NCBI GenBank assembly: GCA_905187815.1
Contig: CAJJJM010000001.1
Location: 124,001-188,000, forward strand
DNA length: 64,000 nt
Origin: an uncultured Methanomassiliicoccaceae archaeon
GTDB lineage: Archaea > Thermoplasmatota > Thermoplasmata > Methanomassiliicoccales > Methanomethylophilaceae
Direction: 5' to 3'
Shown: in pieces, positions 25,546-33,847 of the stretch
Position numbering within the stretch: the stretch's first letter is position 1
How the letters are laid out: each line of letters starts with the position of its first letter
Translations under genes and position numbers: made by a program
Notes under the pieces: generated by a model
The model's database searches: none
The model's input: only the letters and a program-made list of their open reading frames with translations
What the model was told of the DNA's origin: nothing

Positions 25546-26072
25546 CGTCCCGCATATATCTCGCCGGCGGATGCTTCTGGGGTCTCGAGAAGGCCCTCGG
25601 AGGTCTGCGCGGCGTCGTCTCGACCGAGTGCGGCTATGCCAACGGAGACCCCCATTTCATCCCAGACTACATGCTGGTCTGCTCCGGGAGGTACGGCTAC
25701 CGGGAGACCGTCAGGGTGGACTACGACCCGGACGTCCTTCCTCTGGAAGACATCCTTTACGGGTTCCTCTACCTGATCGATCCGACGCAGGAGCGCAGGC
25801 AGGGGAACGACATAGGGATACAGTACCAGGCAGGGGTGTACTGGGTGGATCCCGGGGACGAGGAGGTCGTCAGGAGGGTGTTCTCCGCAGAGGCGCCCCG
25901 GTATCCCGAGTTCCATGTGGAAGCGGGCCCGCTGACGTTCTGGTCTCCTGCAGAGGAGTACCACCAGAAGTACCTGGACAAGAATCCAGGCGGATACTGC
26001 CACATACCGATGTGGAAGGTCGCGCTGCTGGAGTCTGTCATGGGTTCGGGCGGGAACGTTCGCGAACTCTGA
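25542..26072 (+). CDS. msrA: Peptide methionine sulfoxide reductase A
   Basis: A 176-residue repair enzyme that reduces methionine-S-sulfoxide in proteins. The catalytic Cys is in GGCFWG (Cys11), and GYANGDP, EEYHQKYLDKNPGGYCHIP are the other MsrA signatures; the C-terminal Cys near residue 158 may resolve the sulfenic acid. The start at 25542 overlaps the upstream TerB stop. It is enclosed by two TerB paralogues, so it is probably co-expressed with at least the first. Confidence 0.94.
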   Translation: MTSRIYLAGGCFWGLEKALGGLRGVVSTECGYANGDPHFIPDYMLVCSGRYGYRETVRVDYDPDVLPLEDILYGFLYLIDPTQERRQGNDIGIQYQAGVYWVDPGDEEVVRRVFSAEAPRYPEFHVEAGPLTFWSPAEEYHQKYLDKNPGGYCHIPMWKVALLESVMGSGGNVREL

Positions 26073-26118
26073 AGGTTCCTCCCATCCACATTTATAAACT
26101 GGCGTCGGTCTGGAAACC

Positions 26119-26574
26119 ATGAGTTGCTTCAACATACTCTGCGAGGTGCTCGAGCGTCTGGACGACGACACCTACAACGCCCTGATGGAGGAGAAGTCCT
26201 CCAGGATCATCCCGGCCCTGGCGGACATCACCGCGGACGGTCTCAGCGGTGTGCAGATCTACATGGACTTCGTCATCTGTGCCGTCGCCGCCGACGGAAA
26301 GCTGACCGAGGCCGAGTACCTGCTCATAAAGCCAATCCTCGACCTCACGATGGAGGCCGACATGGGTTACGGCGACGCCCAGAAGTTCTTCTACGACAAC
26401 GGTCTCGACAAGCCCGAGGGCTACAAGCAGTCCATGGATGCCATCGTGGACCTCGTCGGGCTGGTATCACAGGAGCTCAAGGACGACATCGTTCTCCTGT
26501 GCATGCTGGTATGCTCCGTGGACGGGGAGATGTCCGTCGAGGAGCGCGAGTGGATCCAGCAGCTGATCGAGTGA
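26119..26574 (+). CDS. TerB-like domain protein, paralogue
   Basis: A 151-residue paralogue of the 25090-25545 gene. Alignment by eye gives MSCFNILCEVLERLDDDTY against MSNFDTLCRALESMDPETY, and CAVAADGKLTEAEYLLIKPIL against the same region, down to the shared end WIQQLIE. It has its own TATA-like ATTTATAAA near 26089, about 28 bases before the ATG. The pair probably arose by duplication around msrA. No metal-binding role has been shown for this form. Confidence 0.72.
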   Translation: MSCFNILCEVLERLDDDTYNALMEEKSSRIIPALADITADGLSGVQIYMDFVICAVAADGKLTEAEYLLIKPILDLTMEADMGYGDAQKFFYDNGLDKPEGYKQSMDAIVDLVGLVSQELKDDIVLLCMLVCSVDGEMSVEEREWIQQLIE

Positions 26575-26692
26575 GCGCGGGATCCTCATCGCACAAACTC
26601 CATCCGGGATCCGTGCCTCTGTTGGTAGGCGGGATTCCGGCTGGAATCTTTAAATATGACATACCCTTAATCGGGTTCACTCGGTGAATGAT

Positions 26693-26884
26693 ATGGGAAG
26701 AATAAGACCCACCTACATCAAGAGAGTGTCTATCGAGCTCCTGGAAAAATACCCTCAGGCCTTCAGCAAGGACTTCGAGGCCAACAAGGAGATGGTCAGC
26801 ACACTCACAGATGTCTCATCGGTGAAAATGAGGAACAGGATCGCCGGTTACATCACCCGCTACCTGTCTCACCCTGAGGCATGA
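26693..26884 (+). CDS. rps17e: 30S ribosomal protein S17e
   Basis: A 63-residue archaeal/eukaryotic small-subunit protein. MGRIRPTYIKRVSIELLEKYP and the end SVKMRNRIAGYITRYL are diagnostic. GGTGA six to seven bases upstream selects the ATG at 26693 over the GTG at 26684. A TTTAAATATG box lies near 26650. A tRNA-Arg gene and a terminator follow downstream. Confidence 0.93.
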   Translation: MGRIRPTYIKRVSIELLEKYPQAFSKDFEANKEMVSTLTDVSSVKMRNRIAGYITRYLSHPEA

Positions 26885-26917
26885 AAACGCCTTAAACCAA
26901 CAATTTCCGCAGCAACA

Positions 26918-26991
26918 GCCCGCGTGGGGTAGCTTGGATATCCTGTGAGATTGCGGATCTTTTGACCCGGGTTCGAATCCCGGCGCGGGCA
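26918..26991 (+). tRNA. tRNA-Arg (GCG)
   Basis: The acceptor arm pairs GCCCGCG with CGCGGGC, the T arm is CCGGG-TTCGAAT-CCCGG and the anticodon loop is TTGCGGA, giving GCG for CGC/CGU codons. The anticodon stem is weak (a U-U outer pair and a G-U pair). Discriminator A is at 26991, and CCA is encoded at 26992-26994. Confidence 0.92.
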
Positions 26992-27039
26992 CCATCGTTC
27001 TCTTCAGACGGTGTATCCGCAGGACTTGTAGTAAGGGAT

Positions 27040-27064
27040 GGCCCAGATGGGCCGTTTTGTTTTT
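27040..27064 (+). terminator. Terminator after rps17e and tRNA-Arg
   Basis: GGCCC-AGAT-GGGCC forms a short hairpin at 27040-27053, followed directly by GTTTTGTTTTT. This is a clear forward-strand terminator for the rps17e/tRNA unit. Confidence 0.75.
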
Positions 27065-27071
27065 GCCGTGC

Positions 27072-27533
27072 TCACTCTTCAGGAGTCTCGCCCTTCTCCG
27101 GAATCTCGGTATTCTCCGATGTTTCCGGCTTCGCAGGCTTCTTAACGATGTCTATGATCCCGCCGAGAATCGTGATTATCGATCCGACCATGACGATCCA
27201 GACCCCAGCACCTACGTCGAGGTACTCTCCGATGCCGTACATGGCGTTATCGAAGTCGCTGTAGAACAGTGCTGTGAGTATCAGCACCACGATTGCAAGG
27301 ATCAGTCCGACAGCCCCCAGCATCTTTCCAATGTTCTTAGCCGGAAGGACCATCGGGACGATCATCGCTATCAGAGATATGATTCCACAAACCAGAGCGA
27401 CCAGAGGGGCGTAGTTGTAGGAGAACATCTCGCCATCGTCGTCGGTGGCGATCTCCCATCCGCTGACGGATTCCGTTCCGCCCCAGGAACCGAGGTCGAT
27501 GGACGCCCATGAAACGAACACCCCGATAATCAT
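27072..27533 (-). CDS. Small multi-span membrane protein, 5' end frameshifted
   Basis: The frame codes for three clear membrane spans (YAPLVALVCGIISLIAMIVPMV, MLGAVGLILAIVVLILTALFY, IVMVGSIITILGGIIDIV) and a Pro/Glu-rich tail. It is a paralogue of the 27806-28342 gene. The first span of the paralogue is also encoded here upstream of 27533 (KINQLVSVIAIIGALLM), but the conserved start GTGATGCACATGACAGATGTAAA at 27579-27601 is out of frame with it, apparently by loss of seven bases in an AAAATCA repeat. An internal ATG at 27533 gives a product lacking half of span 1. Function unknown. Confidence 0.6.
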   Translation of the reverse strand: MIIGVFVSWASIDLGSWGGTESVSGWEIATDDDGEMFSYNYAPLVALVCGIISLIAMIVPMVLPAKNIGKMLGAVGLILAIVVLILTALFYSDFDNAMYGIGEYLDVGAGVWIVMVGSIITILGGIIDIVKKPAKPETSENTEIPEKGETPEE

Positions 27534-27701
27534 CAGCAGTGCACCGATGATGGCGATGACGCTAACCAGTTGATTGATTTTACATCTGTCATGTGCATCA
27601 CGTGCAGCATTGTCGCTGCCAACTGTCGTTACGCGTTAGCTTTTAAAGAGGATACAGAACAAAAGGTTCCATTCAGCCAATGATGTGCGAAAACGATGTG
27701 G

Positions 27702-27727
27702 CGGGAGGTCGGGCCTCCCGTTTTGTG
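27702..27727 (+). terminator. Hairpin and T-run with no upstream gene
   Basis: CGGGAGG-TCGGG-CCTCCCG at 27702-27720 followed by TTTTGTG looks like a forward terminator, but no forward gene precedes it. In the 27593-27805 gap the only other forward signal is a TTTTAAAG box at 27641-27648 and a 22-codon frame from 27680. A short RNA is possible. Confidence 0.4.
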
Positions 27728-27805
27728 ATAGGTTTAAGCGTATTCTGAACCAATGCCGAATACTGATCTGAACTATATGGTTCTTCACTCTAAATCGCGG
27801 AATGT

Positions 27806-28342
27806 TCACTCCGTCTTTCTTGCGATGTCCCCGATTCCGCCGAGGATCATCAGGACTGCTCCGACGATTCCTATGTATACCCCGTAGGAGGCTCCGACAG
27901 TTGCGGTGGCGAGCCCCTCATATCCTCCGGAGTAGGAGAGGTCAGTCATGTACAGAACCATCAGGACGATGGACACGATAGCCAGGATGAGGGCGATTAT
28001 TCCGAAGATCCTGTTGATGTTCTTGCTTCCGCTGCTGGCCACAGGAAGGATGGTGGCGATGAGACCGACGATTCCGCAGATAAGCGCCACAAGCGGCACG
28101 TAGCTGTAGGAGGTCAGCTCCAGCTCGGAGATGGGAATGGAGATATCAAGTAAAGGTATGCTGAAAATTGACACGTCAGAGTACAGGTCCCATCCGCTGA
28201 ACGCGTATGTGCCAGACTCACCCATCAGTGCCATCTCGATGGATCCCCACTCGAGGAAGACACAGATGATCATCAGAATCGCACCCAGGATTCCCAGGAT
28301 GCCGATGATGTTGATCTTTGACTTTACATCTGTCATGTGCAT
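27806..28342 (-). CDS. Small four-span membrane protein
   Basis: A protein of about 178 residues with four membrane spans: IIGILGILGAILMIICVFLEW near residues 11-31, VPLVALICGIVGLIATILPV, IFGIIALILAIVSIVLMVLY and YGVYIGIVGAVLMILGGIGDIA. The loop between spans 1 and 2 carries the sequence GTYAFSGWDLYSD. ATG at 28336 (MTDVKSK) is an alternative start. The layout of spans resembles small four-span families of unknown role. It is a paralogue of the frameshifted 27072-27533 gene, and the two share their sequence around the start codon. Confidence 0.75.
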   Translation of the reverse strand: MHMTDVKSKINIIGILGILGAILMIICVFLEWGSIEMALMGESGTYAFSGWDLYSDVSIFSIPLLDISIPISELELTSYSYVPLVALICGIVGLIATILPVASSGSKNINRIFGIIALILAIVSIVLMVLYMTDLSYSGGYEGLATATVGASYGVYIGIVGAVLMILGGIGDIARKTE

Positions 28343-28528
28343 CACATGCAGTTCTTGACTGCGAGCGATTGTTACGCCTTATAACTTAAAGCTAATGCAT
28401 CCAGACCCTTCTGGCAGTGCCGAAGGATGGTCATATGACAATCGTAAACAAGGGTTTTTGACCCCTGAAAAGTACTTTTGAACGTGTTCAAAACAAAGGC
28501 CGAACCAAAGTTCCAGATATTTAAGGGT

Positions 28529-30466
28529 TCACTCCCCATCCTGCTCATCTGGCTTGGGCCAGACCTCTCTGACCACGACCACGTCCCCGGGCGGTAGGAT
28601 CCTCGATATCTCCTCCTCGGGGACGTCGAAGCGCTTCGCCATCTCGTTGGACATGCGTCCGGTCTTCTTCCCAGGATGGATCACGAAGTACCTCTCGGAG
28701 CCCTTGAAGCAGTCGACGGGCCCGCACATGACCTTCCTGGCGTTCTGATAGTACACCTCGCCAACGGCCAGCTCCAGCGGGAGATGGTGCTCGTAGTTCC
28801 TCTTCCCGCGGATGATGAACGCGCCACGGGGGACGAACTCGCCGGGGTTCGGGGTCTTGCTGACCTGGTCTGGATACGCCCAGAACGCGGTTCCCTCCGC
28901 CAGTGCCGCGATCCATGACTTCGACTGTGCCAGAGCGAAGAGGCAGGCCTCCCTGAGCTCGGTCTCGGAGGCTTTCGCGCCGTCCTTTATGATGACCGAC
29001 GGCGCTCCGTGAACATCGGCGTGCGCGTACAGGTCGCCATCCTTCAGGTGCTTCTTCACGACGTTGTCGTTCGTGTGGGCGTCCCTGCCGGCGATGACGA
29101 GCCTGCCGCCGGAGGTTATGAACCACTTGTATCTCTCGAACCAGAACTGCTTCGTCGGCTGGGCCTTGCCGGCCATCTCGGCCTTCACCTTGGCGATGCC
29201 CTTCTCGAGCTTGGCCAGTTCCGCCCTGCTCTCGTTCAGCGCCGCCTCGGCGTTCTTCGCCTTCTCGCCCACCGCCTTGCCTCTCTGATACAGATCCGAG
29301 GCGTTGGCGTCCAGGTTCTTCGTGTAGTCGAGGGTGACGGTCTCGCCGGCGAAAGTCCCGGTGACCTGGTTCTTCGACGGGTCGATGGATGTGACGAACG
29401 GGATCTTGGACGCTCCCTCTCTCAGCTTGTCCCATGTGATCCTTGAGGACTGCTCCAGGAGTACCGACAGGAGCTCGCTGACCTTGGCGTAGTCCGTGTA
29501 TAGGGCCTCCGCCTTCCTGCGGTAGATCTCGCACTGCTCCTTGTACTCCTCGAGAGTCTCCTCCTGCTTGGCGATCCTCTTGTTGAGCTTCTCGACCCTC
29601 GGGTCGACGAACGCCTCCTCTTCCTCCTCGGCGATCTGCACGAGGAAGGCGTCGATGAGCTTGGACATGGAGTCGTAGCTCTGCTTCTCCAGATCGGAGT
29701 GGGACAGCATCTCGATCGGGGCGAGGTCCTCGATCTGCCCGTCCTTCAGATAGGCGGTGGGTTGCGGGTCGGCGACGACGTGGTTGACGATGACCTTCAT
29801 CGCATCGTACATGCTGGCGACGGTGGTGTCGTCCACCTGGGAGGCGGGTGTGGACTTGTCGATACCCACGCGCCTGCAGACCTCCTCTGCGTACTGGCCT
29901 CCGAGGTTCACCGACGTGGCGAGGGTCCTGACGCAGTCGGAGTCGGACGATCTGAAGGATGTGAGGAAATCCTCCTCAGACGATTCCGTGGGGTCGAACC
30001 TGGTCTTTGGCATCAGGTACGGCTCCCCGGGACGGGTCTTCCTGTCCTTCCACGTCTTCTGGATGAGGCAGTTCAGGATCGTCCCGTCCTTGACGAGCAG
30101 GACGTTGCCTCCTCCGAACATCTCGAAGATTAGCCTGTAGTCCCCGTCCGACTTCGAGAGCTCCATCTCGACTATGCGGTCGAATCCGATCTGCCTCACC
30201 TTTCCGATGCGTGCGTTGTCGATGTACTTCCTGAGGAAGGAGGCGAACGATGTGGGCAGGGTGGGCGTCTCGGGCTTCACCGCGGGACAGTACAGCCACT
30301 TCTTGTCCTTGAAGAAGAGCTCCTTCTTTCCCTCGCCCTGGACGTTGATCCTGAACAGGACGTTACCTGCTCCCCAGTGGTAGATCTTGTCCATGTGTCC
30401 GCCCTCGAGGACCGCCATCTCGGTGACGATCGAGCGGACGTCGAAGGAACTCATCTCTTTCTTCAT
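28529..30466 (-). CDS. rqcH: Ribosome rescue protein RqcH (NFACT/Rqc2 family)
   Basis: A 645-residue protein that binds large ribosomal subunits carrying stalled peptidyl-tRNA and, in bacteria and archaea, directs C-terminal alanine tailing. The NFACT-N part opens MSSFDVRSIVTEM and includes FDRIVEMEL. Long helical coiled-coil segments lie near residues 275-345 and 395-440. The NFACT-R part contains RDAHTNDNVVKKHLKDGDLYAH and DVHGAPSVIIK. A highly acidic C-terminus ends in PDEQDGE. It is separated by 32 bases from the TetR gene upstream on the same strand. Confidence 0.9.
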   Translation of the reverse strand: MKKEMSSFDVRSIVTEMAVLEGGHMDKIYHWGAGNVLFRINVQGEGKKELFFKDKKWLYCPAVKPETPTLPTSFASFLRKYIDNARIGKVRQIGFDRIVEMELSKSDGDYRLIFEMFGGGNVLLVKDGTILNCLIQKTWKDRKTRPGEPYLMPKTRFDPTESSEEDFLTSFRSSDSDCVRTLATSVNLGGQYAEEVCRRVGIDKSTPASQVDDTTVASMYDAMKVIVNHVVADPQPTAYLKDGQIEDLAPIEMLSHSDLEKQSYDSMSKLIDAFLVQIAEEEEEAFVDPRVEKLNKRIAKQEETLEEYKEQCEIYRRKAEALYTDYAKVSELLSVLLEQSSRITWDKLREGASKIPFVTSIDPSKNQVTGTFAGETVTLDYTKNLDANASDLYQRGKAVGEKAKNAEAALNESRAELAKLEKGIAKVKAEMAGKAQPTKQFWFERYKWFITSGGRLVIAGRDAHTNDNVVKKHLKDGDLYAHADVHGAPSVIIKDGAKASETELREACLFALAQSKSWIAALAEGTAFWAYPDQVSKTPNPGEFVPRGAFIIRGKRNYEHHLPLELAVGEVYYQNARKVMCGPVDCFKGSERYFVIHPGKKTGRMSNEMAKRFDVPEEEISRILPPGDVVVVREVWPKPDEQDGE

Positions 30467-30498
30467 GCGGACGTGATTGCGGGGTGTCCGAAATAAAA

Positions 30499-31185
30499 TT
30501 ATTGGAGAGGTATTCCGCAGATCTTGTACTCCCTGTCACCGAGCACCTCTATGAACCTGGAGATCTCCTCGCGGTCGGTCTTGAACTGCAGGCCCATGAT
30601 GTTCGCGACTGTGTTGATGACGAGCGGCATGGCGTCCAGGGGGTCCATGGATCCGGGCTCCCTGTACAAGCGCTCCACATAGGTCCCGGTCATGGCCATG
30701 CACGCCTCGAGTCTCAGCATGAAGTCGGGGGAGTCGGAGCGTAGCGTGTTGTCGAGGTCTATGCTCTCCAGCCACTTCCTCAGGGCCTCGGTCGCCCTTC
30801 CGTGTATGTCCCAGTGCTTGTAGGCCATCATCAGGAGCTCGGCGATGCGCGGGGACCTCGCCGACAGATAGATCTGCGCGTTGAGGAAGAATCCGAGCTT
30901 GAGGCACGGGGGCGTATCAGCGGGGACGAACTCGGGAGTCTGCCTGATCGCGTCCTCCAGAGCCATCATCACGATGTCAGAGAATATCTCCTCCTTGCTG
31001 GAGTATATGTTGTACAGGCTGCCGTTGAGTATGCCCACCTCGTTCAGGATCTGACGGGTGGTGGTCTTCTCGTATCCCTGCTGTATGAACAGTCTGAGGG
31101 ATGCGTCCAGGATGCGCCTGCGCATCTCCTCCGTGCGTCTGGCCCTCTTCGTCAGAGGCTTGTCCGGAGCAGCATCGTCCCCCAT
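30499..31185 (-). CDS. TetR/AcrR family transcriptional regulator
   Basis: A 228-residue repressor. The N-terminal DNA-binding domain reads RRRILDASLRLFIQQGYEKT, then the helix-turn-helix TTRQILNEVGILNGSLYNIYSSKEEIF at about residues 42-68. The remaining helices form the ligand-binding domain. It is divergent from an MMPL-type exporter, and a near-palindromic site overlaps the expected start of that exporter's transcript. Regulation of the exporter by this protein is therefore likely. Confidence 0.9.
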   Translation of the reverse strand: MGDDAAPDKPLTKRARRTEEMRRRILDASLRLFIQQGYEKTTTRQILNEVGILNGSLYNIYSSKEEIFSDIVMMALEDAIRQTPEFVPADTPPCLKLGFFLNAQIYLSARSPRIAELLMMAYKHWDIHGRATEALRKWLESIDLDNTLRSDSPDFMLRLEACMAMTGTYVERLYREPGSMDPLDAMPLVINTVANIMGLQFKTDREEISRFIEVLGDREYKICGIPLQ

Positions 31186-31307
31186 GTTATCGGGAATTCT
31201 ACGTTATGATGATTTATGCTCTTTTCGGACCGTTTCGATTGGAGGCGAAGCTTCGTCCCGTGGCGAAAAGAAAACTTGAGCGTAATCAAATAATTTAAAT
31301 ATCATTG

Positions 31308-31325
31308 TTTTGAGCATACTCTAAA
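31308..31325. promoter_or_regulatory. Candidate TetR operator over the MMPL start
   Basis: TTTTGAG-CATA-CTCTAAA is an imperfect inverted repeat with a perfect GAGCATACTC core at 31312-31321. It lies just after TTTAAATA at 31294-31301, the TATA-like box, and ten bases before the ATG at 31335, so a bound repressor would cover the transcription start. Confidence 0.5.
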
Positions 31326-31334
31326 GTGATTTCC

Positions 31335-33815
31335 ATGTTCGAAACGTATTCGAAGCATGTGCTGAAGCACCCGAAGGCCATCATAGCCGTGTGGCTGGTG
31401 GCCCTTCTGGTGGCTCTGCCCTTCGCCGTCCAGGTGGGGGACGTCCTGAACTACGATATGACGTCCATGGGCGGATTCGACTCCGAATCCTCGGAGGGGC
31501 AGGGAATCGTCGATGAGTATTTCGAAGGCGGGTTGAGCACCGACACGGTCCTTGTGATACCCTATTCCACCGAGGCGGAACTGTCCGATGTGGAGAAGGG
31601 ATTGATTGACTCCGGCGTGTTGTCCGATGCTCTTCGGGAGCGGTATGGCGACGGGGTCGGGATGACGGTTCTGGGCTCATACGGGAGCTCCGACACCGGG
31701 TCAGGCGTCATGATGGTCGCGTTCTCGTTCGCCGACGGTCTGTCCGCGATGGACGAGGTCGGGAACCTGAGGTCCGTGGTTTCCGATGCGAAGTCGGCCG
31801 CCGGTCTGGGGGACATGAGCTCCTACGTCACAGGTTCCGTCCCGATCGCATACGACACGCTGCAGGGTGCCAACGATGACATGGCGATGATCGACCCGAT
31901 CTCCATCGTCCTGATCTTCGTCCTGCTGGGGCTGTTCTTCTGCACCCTGGTCACGGCGGCCGTTCCGCCGCTGGTCGTCGGCACCGCATACGGTATAATC
32001 CTGGCGCTCACCTTCGCGCTCGGCAGCCTGTTCGACATATTCTACATCACACGCGTGATCGTCCTCGTCTCGATGCTGGGTGCGGGGTGCGACTATTCCG
32101 TATTCATAATATCGAGGTACAGGGAGGAGCGCAGGTCCGGGAAGGAGAAGGACGAGGCGCTGACCGAGGCCATCAAGTGGGCCGGTGAGTCGGTGTTCAC
32201 CTCCGGTCTCGCGGTCATCATCGGGTTCGCGGTCATGTCACTCTGCTCCTACGAGCTCGTCTCCACCATGGCAGTCGTCCTCGCGCTCGGAATCGTCCTC
32301 GCGATGCTCGCCGCGCTCACCCTCATACCCGCGGTGCTGGCGATAGTCGGCGACAGGGTGTTCTGGCCCAGGGACATGGGATTCTACAGACGCATGGAGA
32401 CATCCGGTTCCGGACTCTACGGCAGGCTGACGGACCTTGGCAGGAGGTACTTCTCCTGGGCAGGAGGATTCTCCGTGAAGCACGCCAAGGCCATAGTCGC
32501 GGTTGCGATACTCGTCACGGTCCCGATGGCCTATGTCGCCGTGACGTCGGAGGACTCCTTCGACATGATAAGCGTCATGCCCGACTCAGAGGCCAAGGAG
32601 GGGGTCGATGCGATCACCTCGAGCACGGACGGCGGAATGCTGATGCCGACCTACGCGCTGATCGAGATGAATTCCGCGATAGCCGAAGTTACGTCCCTGG
32701 GAGGTGGCCTAGGCACACTTCAATGGACGTCCGAAGGTCAGTCGCGTCTCGGCGATCTGTCCGCGATGCAGACCGGTATCGCCGCGAACGATGACAACGT
32801 CAGTTACGTGCTTGGCCCGGTGTCATGGTCCGCGCTGTACTCCGTCGCATACGGGAGCATGTCCGGCATGCTCCCGGAGGGGGCCGTGACTCCCGAGATG
32901 GTCAACAGGGCGGTCGTGTCCCAGCTGCCGGACGTCGTCGGCAGGGCCCTGGAGGGCTTCTTCGACTCGTACGGATGGGGTCTGACCCCCGACACCATGC
33001 TGCCGCTGTCGGAGACGGTCTCCGTGCCGGTGTCGTCGCTGCTCGACTACTCCGTCAACATCGGCGCGGGTCTGGTGTCCACCGACGGCAGGTACGTCCA
33101 GATGATGATCATCGTCGGAGACGAGCCGATGTCCCAGAGGTCCATGGATTCCGTGGCGCTCGCCAGGGACGCGCTCGCCAGGTACTCGGACCAGATGGGA
33201 TGGATGGCAGGAACATGGGTGGTGGGCACCCCCGCGATCCTGTACGACATCTCTGACGTGGTCGATTCGGAGTTCTCATGGATCGAGGTCGGTGTCATGG
33301 TTCTGATCTACATCCTGCTGCTCCTGGTCCTAGGATCGTATCTGACCCCCGTGAGGTCACTAGCGACGATCATGATGAGCGTCGTGTGGACGCTGGGGAT
33401 GCTGCAGCTGGTGTTCGCCCACGCCCTGGGCGCGGAGGTCGTATGGATAGTCCCGATAGTCCTGTTCGTGATATGCCTCGGGCTCGGTATGGACTACGAC
33501 ATCCTCCTGACGACCCGCATCAGGGAGGGGAAGGTCAGGGGATTCTCCAACGACGATGCCATACGCGATGCCCTGACGAGGTCAGGAGGGATAATCACCC
33601 TCTGCGGGCTCATAATGGGCGGCACGTTCCTGACCCTGTTGATATCGGGATCCACGATGCTGCAGGAGATCGGGTTCGCGCTCGGGTTCGCCATCCTCGT
33701 CGACTCGCTGCTGGTGGTCCCGTACGTGGTCCCTGCCCTCATGCACCTGATGGGTGACTGGAGCTGGAAAGGTCCGAGGTTCCTCCGCCGCATCCACGGC
33801 GGGGAGTCGGACTGA
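31335..33815 (+). CDS. MMPL/RND family exporter
   Basis: An 826-residue membrane protein with two RND-like halves. Each half has one span, a large external loop and a cluster of five spans: FVLLGLFFCTLVTAAVPPLVV near residue 200 and LIYILLLLVLGSYLTP near 660. GAGCDYSVFIISRYREERR and GLGMDYDILLTTRIREGK hold the conserved Asp-Tyr pairs typical of MMPL proton-driven pumps. Related proteins export lipids, polyketides or drugs. GTG at 31326 is an alternative start. Control by the divergent TetR protein is likely. Confidence 0.9.
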   Translation: MFETYSKHVLKHPKAIIAVWLVALLVALPFAVQVGDVLNYDMTSMGGFDSESSEGQGIVDEYFEGGLSTDTVLVIPYSTEAELSDVEKGLIDSGVLSDALRERYGDGVGMTVLGSYGSSDTGSGVMMVAFSFADGLSAMDEVGNLRSVVSDAKSAAGLGDMSSYVTGSVPIAYDTLQGANDDMAMIDPISIVLIFVLLGLFFCTLVTAAVPPLVVGTAYGIILALTFALGSLFDIFYITRVIVLVSMLGAGCDYSVFIISRYREERRSGKEKDEALTEAIKWAGESVFTSGLAVIIGFAVMSLCSYELVSTMAVVLALGIVLAMLAALTLIPAVLAIVGDRVFWPRDMGFYRRMETSGSGLYGRLTDLGRRYFSWAGGFSVKHAKAIVAVAILVTVPMAYVAVTSEDSFDMISVMPDSEAKEGVDAITSSTDGGMLMPTYALIEMNSAIAEVTSLGGGLGTLQWTSEGQSRLGDLSAMQTGIAANDDNVSYVLGPVSWSALYSVAYGSMSGMLPEGAVTPEMVNRAVVSQLPDVVGRALEGFFDSYGWGLTPDTMLPLSETVSVPVSSLLDYSVNIGAGLVSTDGRYVQMMIIVGDEPMSQRSMDSVALARDALARYSDQMGWMAGTWVVGTPAILYDISDVVDSEFSWIEVGVMVLIYILLLLVLGSYLTPVRSLATIMMSVVWTLGMLQLVFAHALGAEVVWIVPIVLFVICLGLGMDYDILLTTRIREGKVRGFSNDDAIRDALTRSGGIITLCGLIMGGTFLTLLISGSTMLQEIGFALGFAILVDSLLVVPYVVPALMHLMGDWSWKGPRFLRRIHGGESD

Positions 33816-33827
33816 AAACAATCTTTA

Positions 33828-33845
33828 CCCGGCCTTCGGGCCGGG
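33828..33845. terminator. Convergent terminator hairpin
   Basis: CCCGGCC-TTCG-GGCCGGG sits between the MMPL exporter and the reverse NSS transporter. It is preceded by AATCTTTA and has no strong T-run on the forward side. Confidence 0.5.
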
Positions 33846-33847
33846 AC

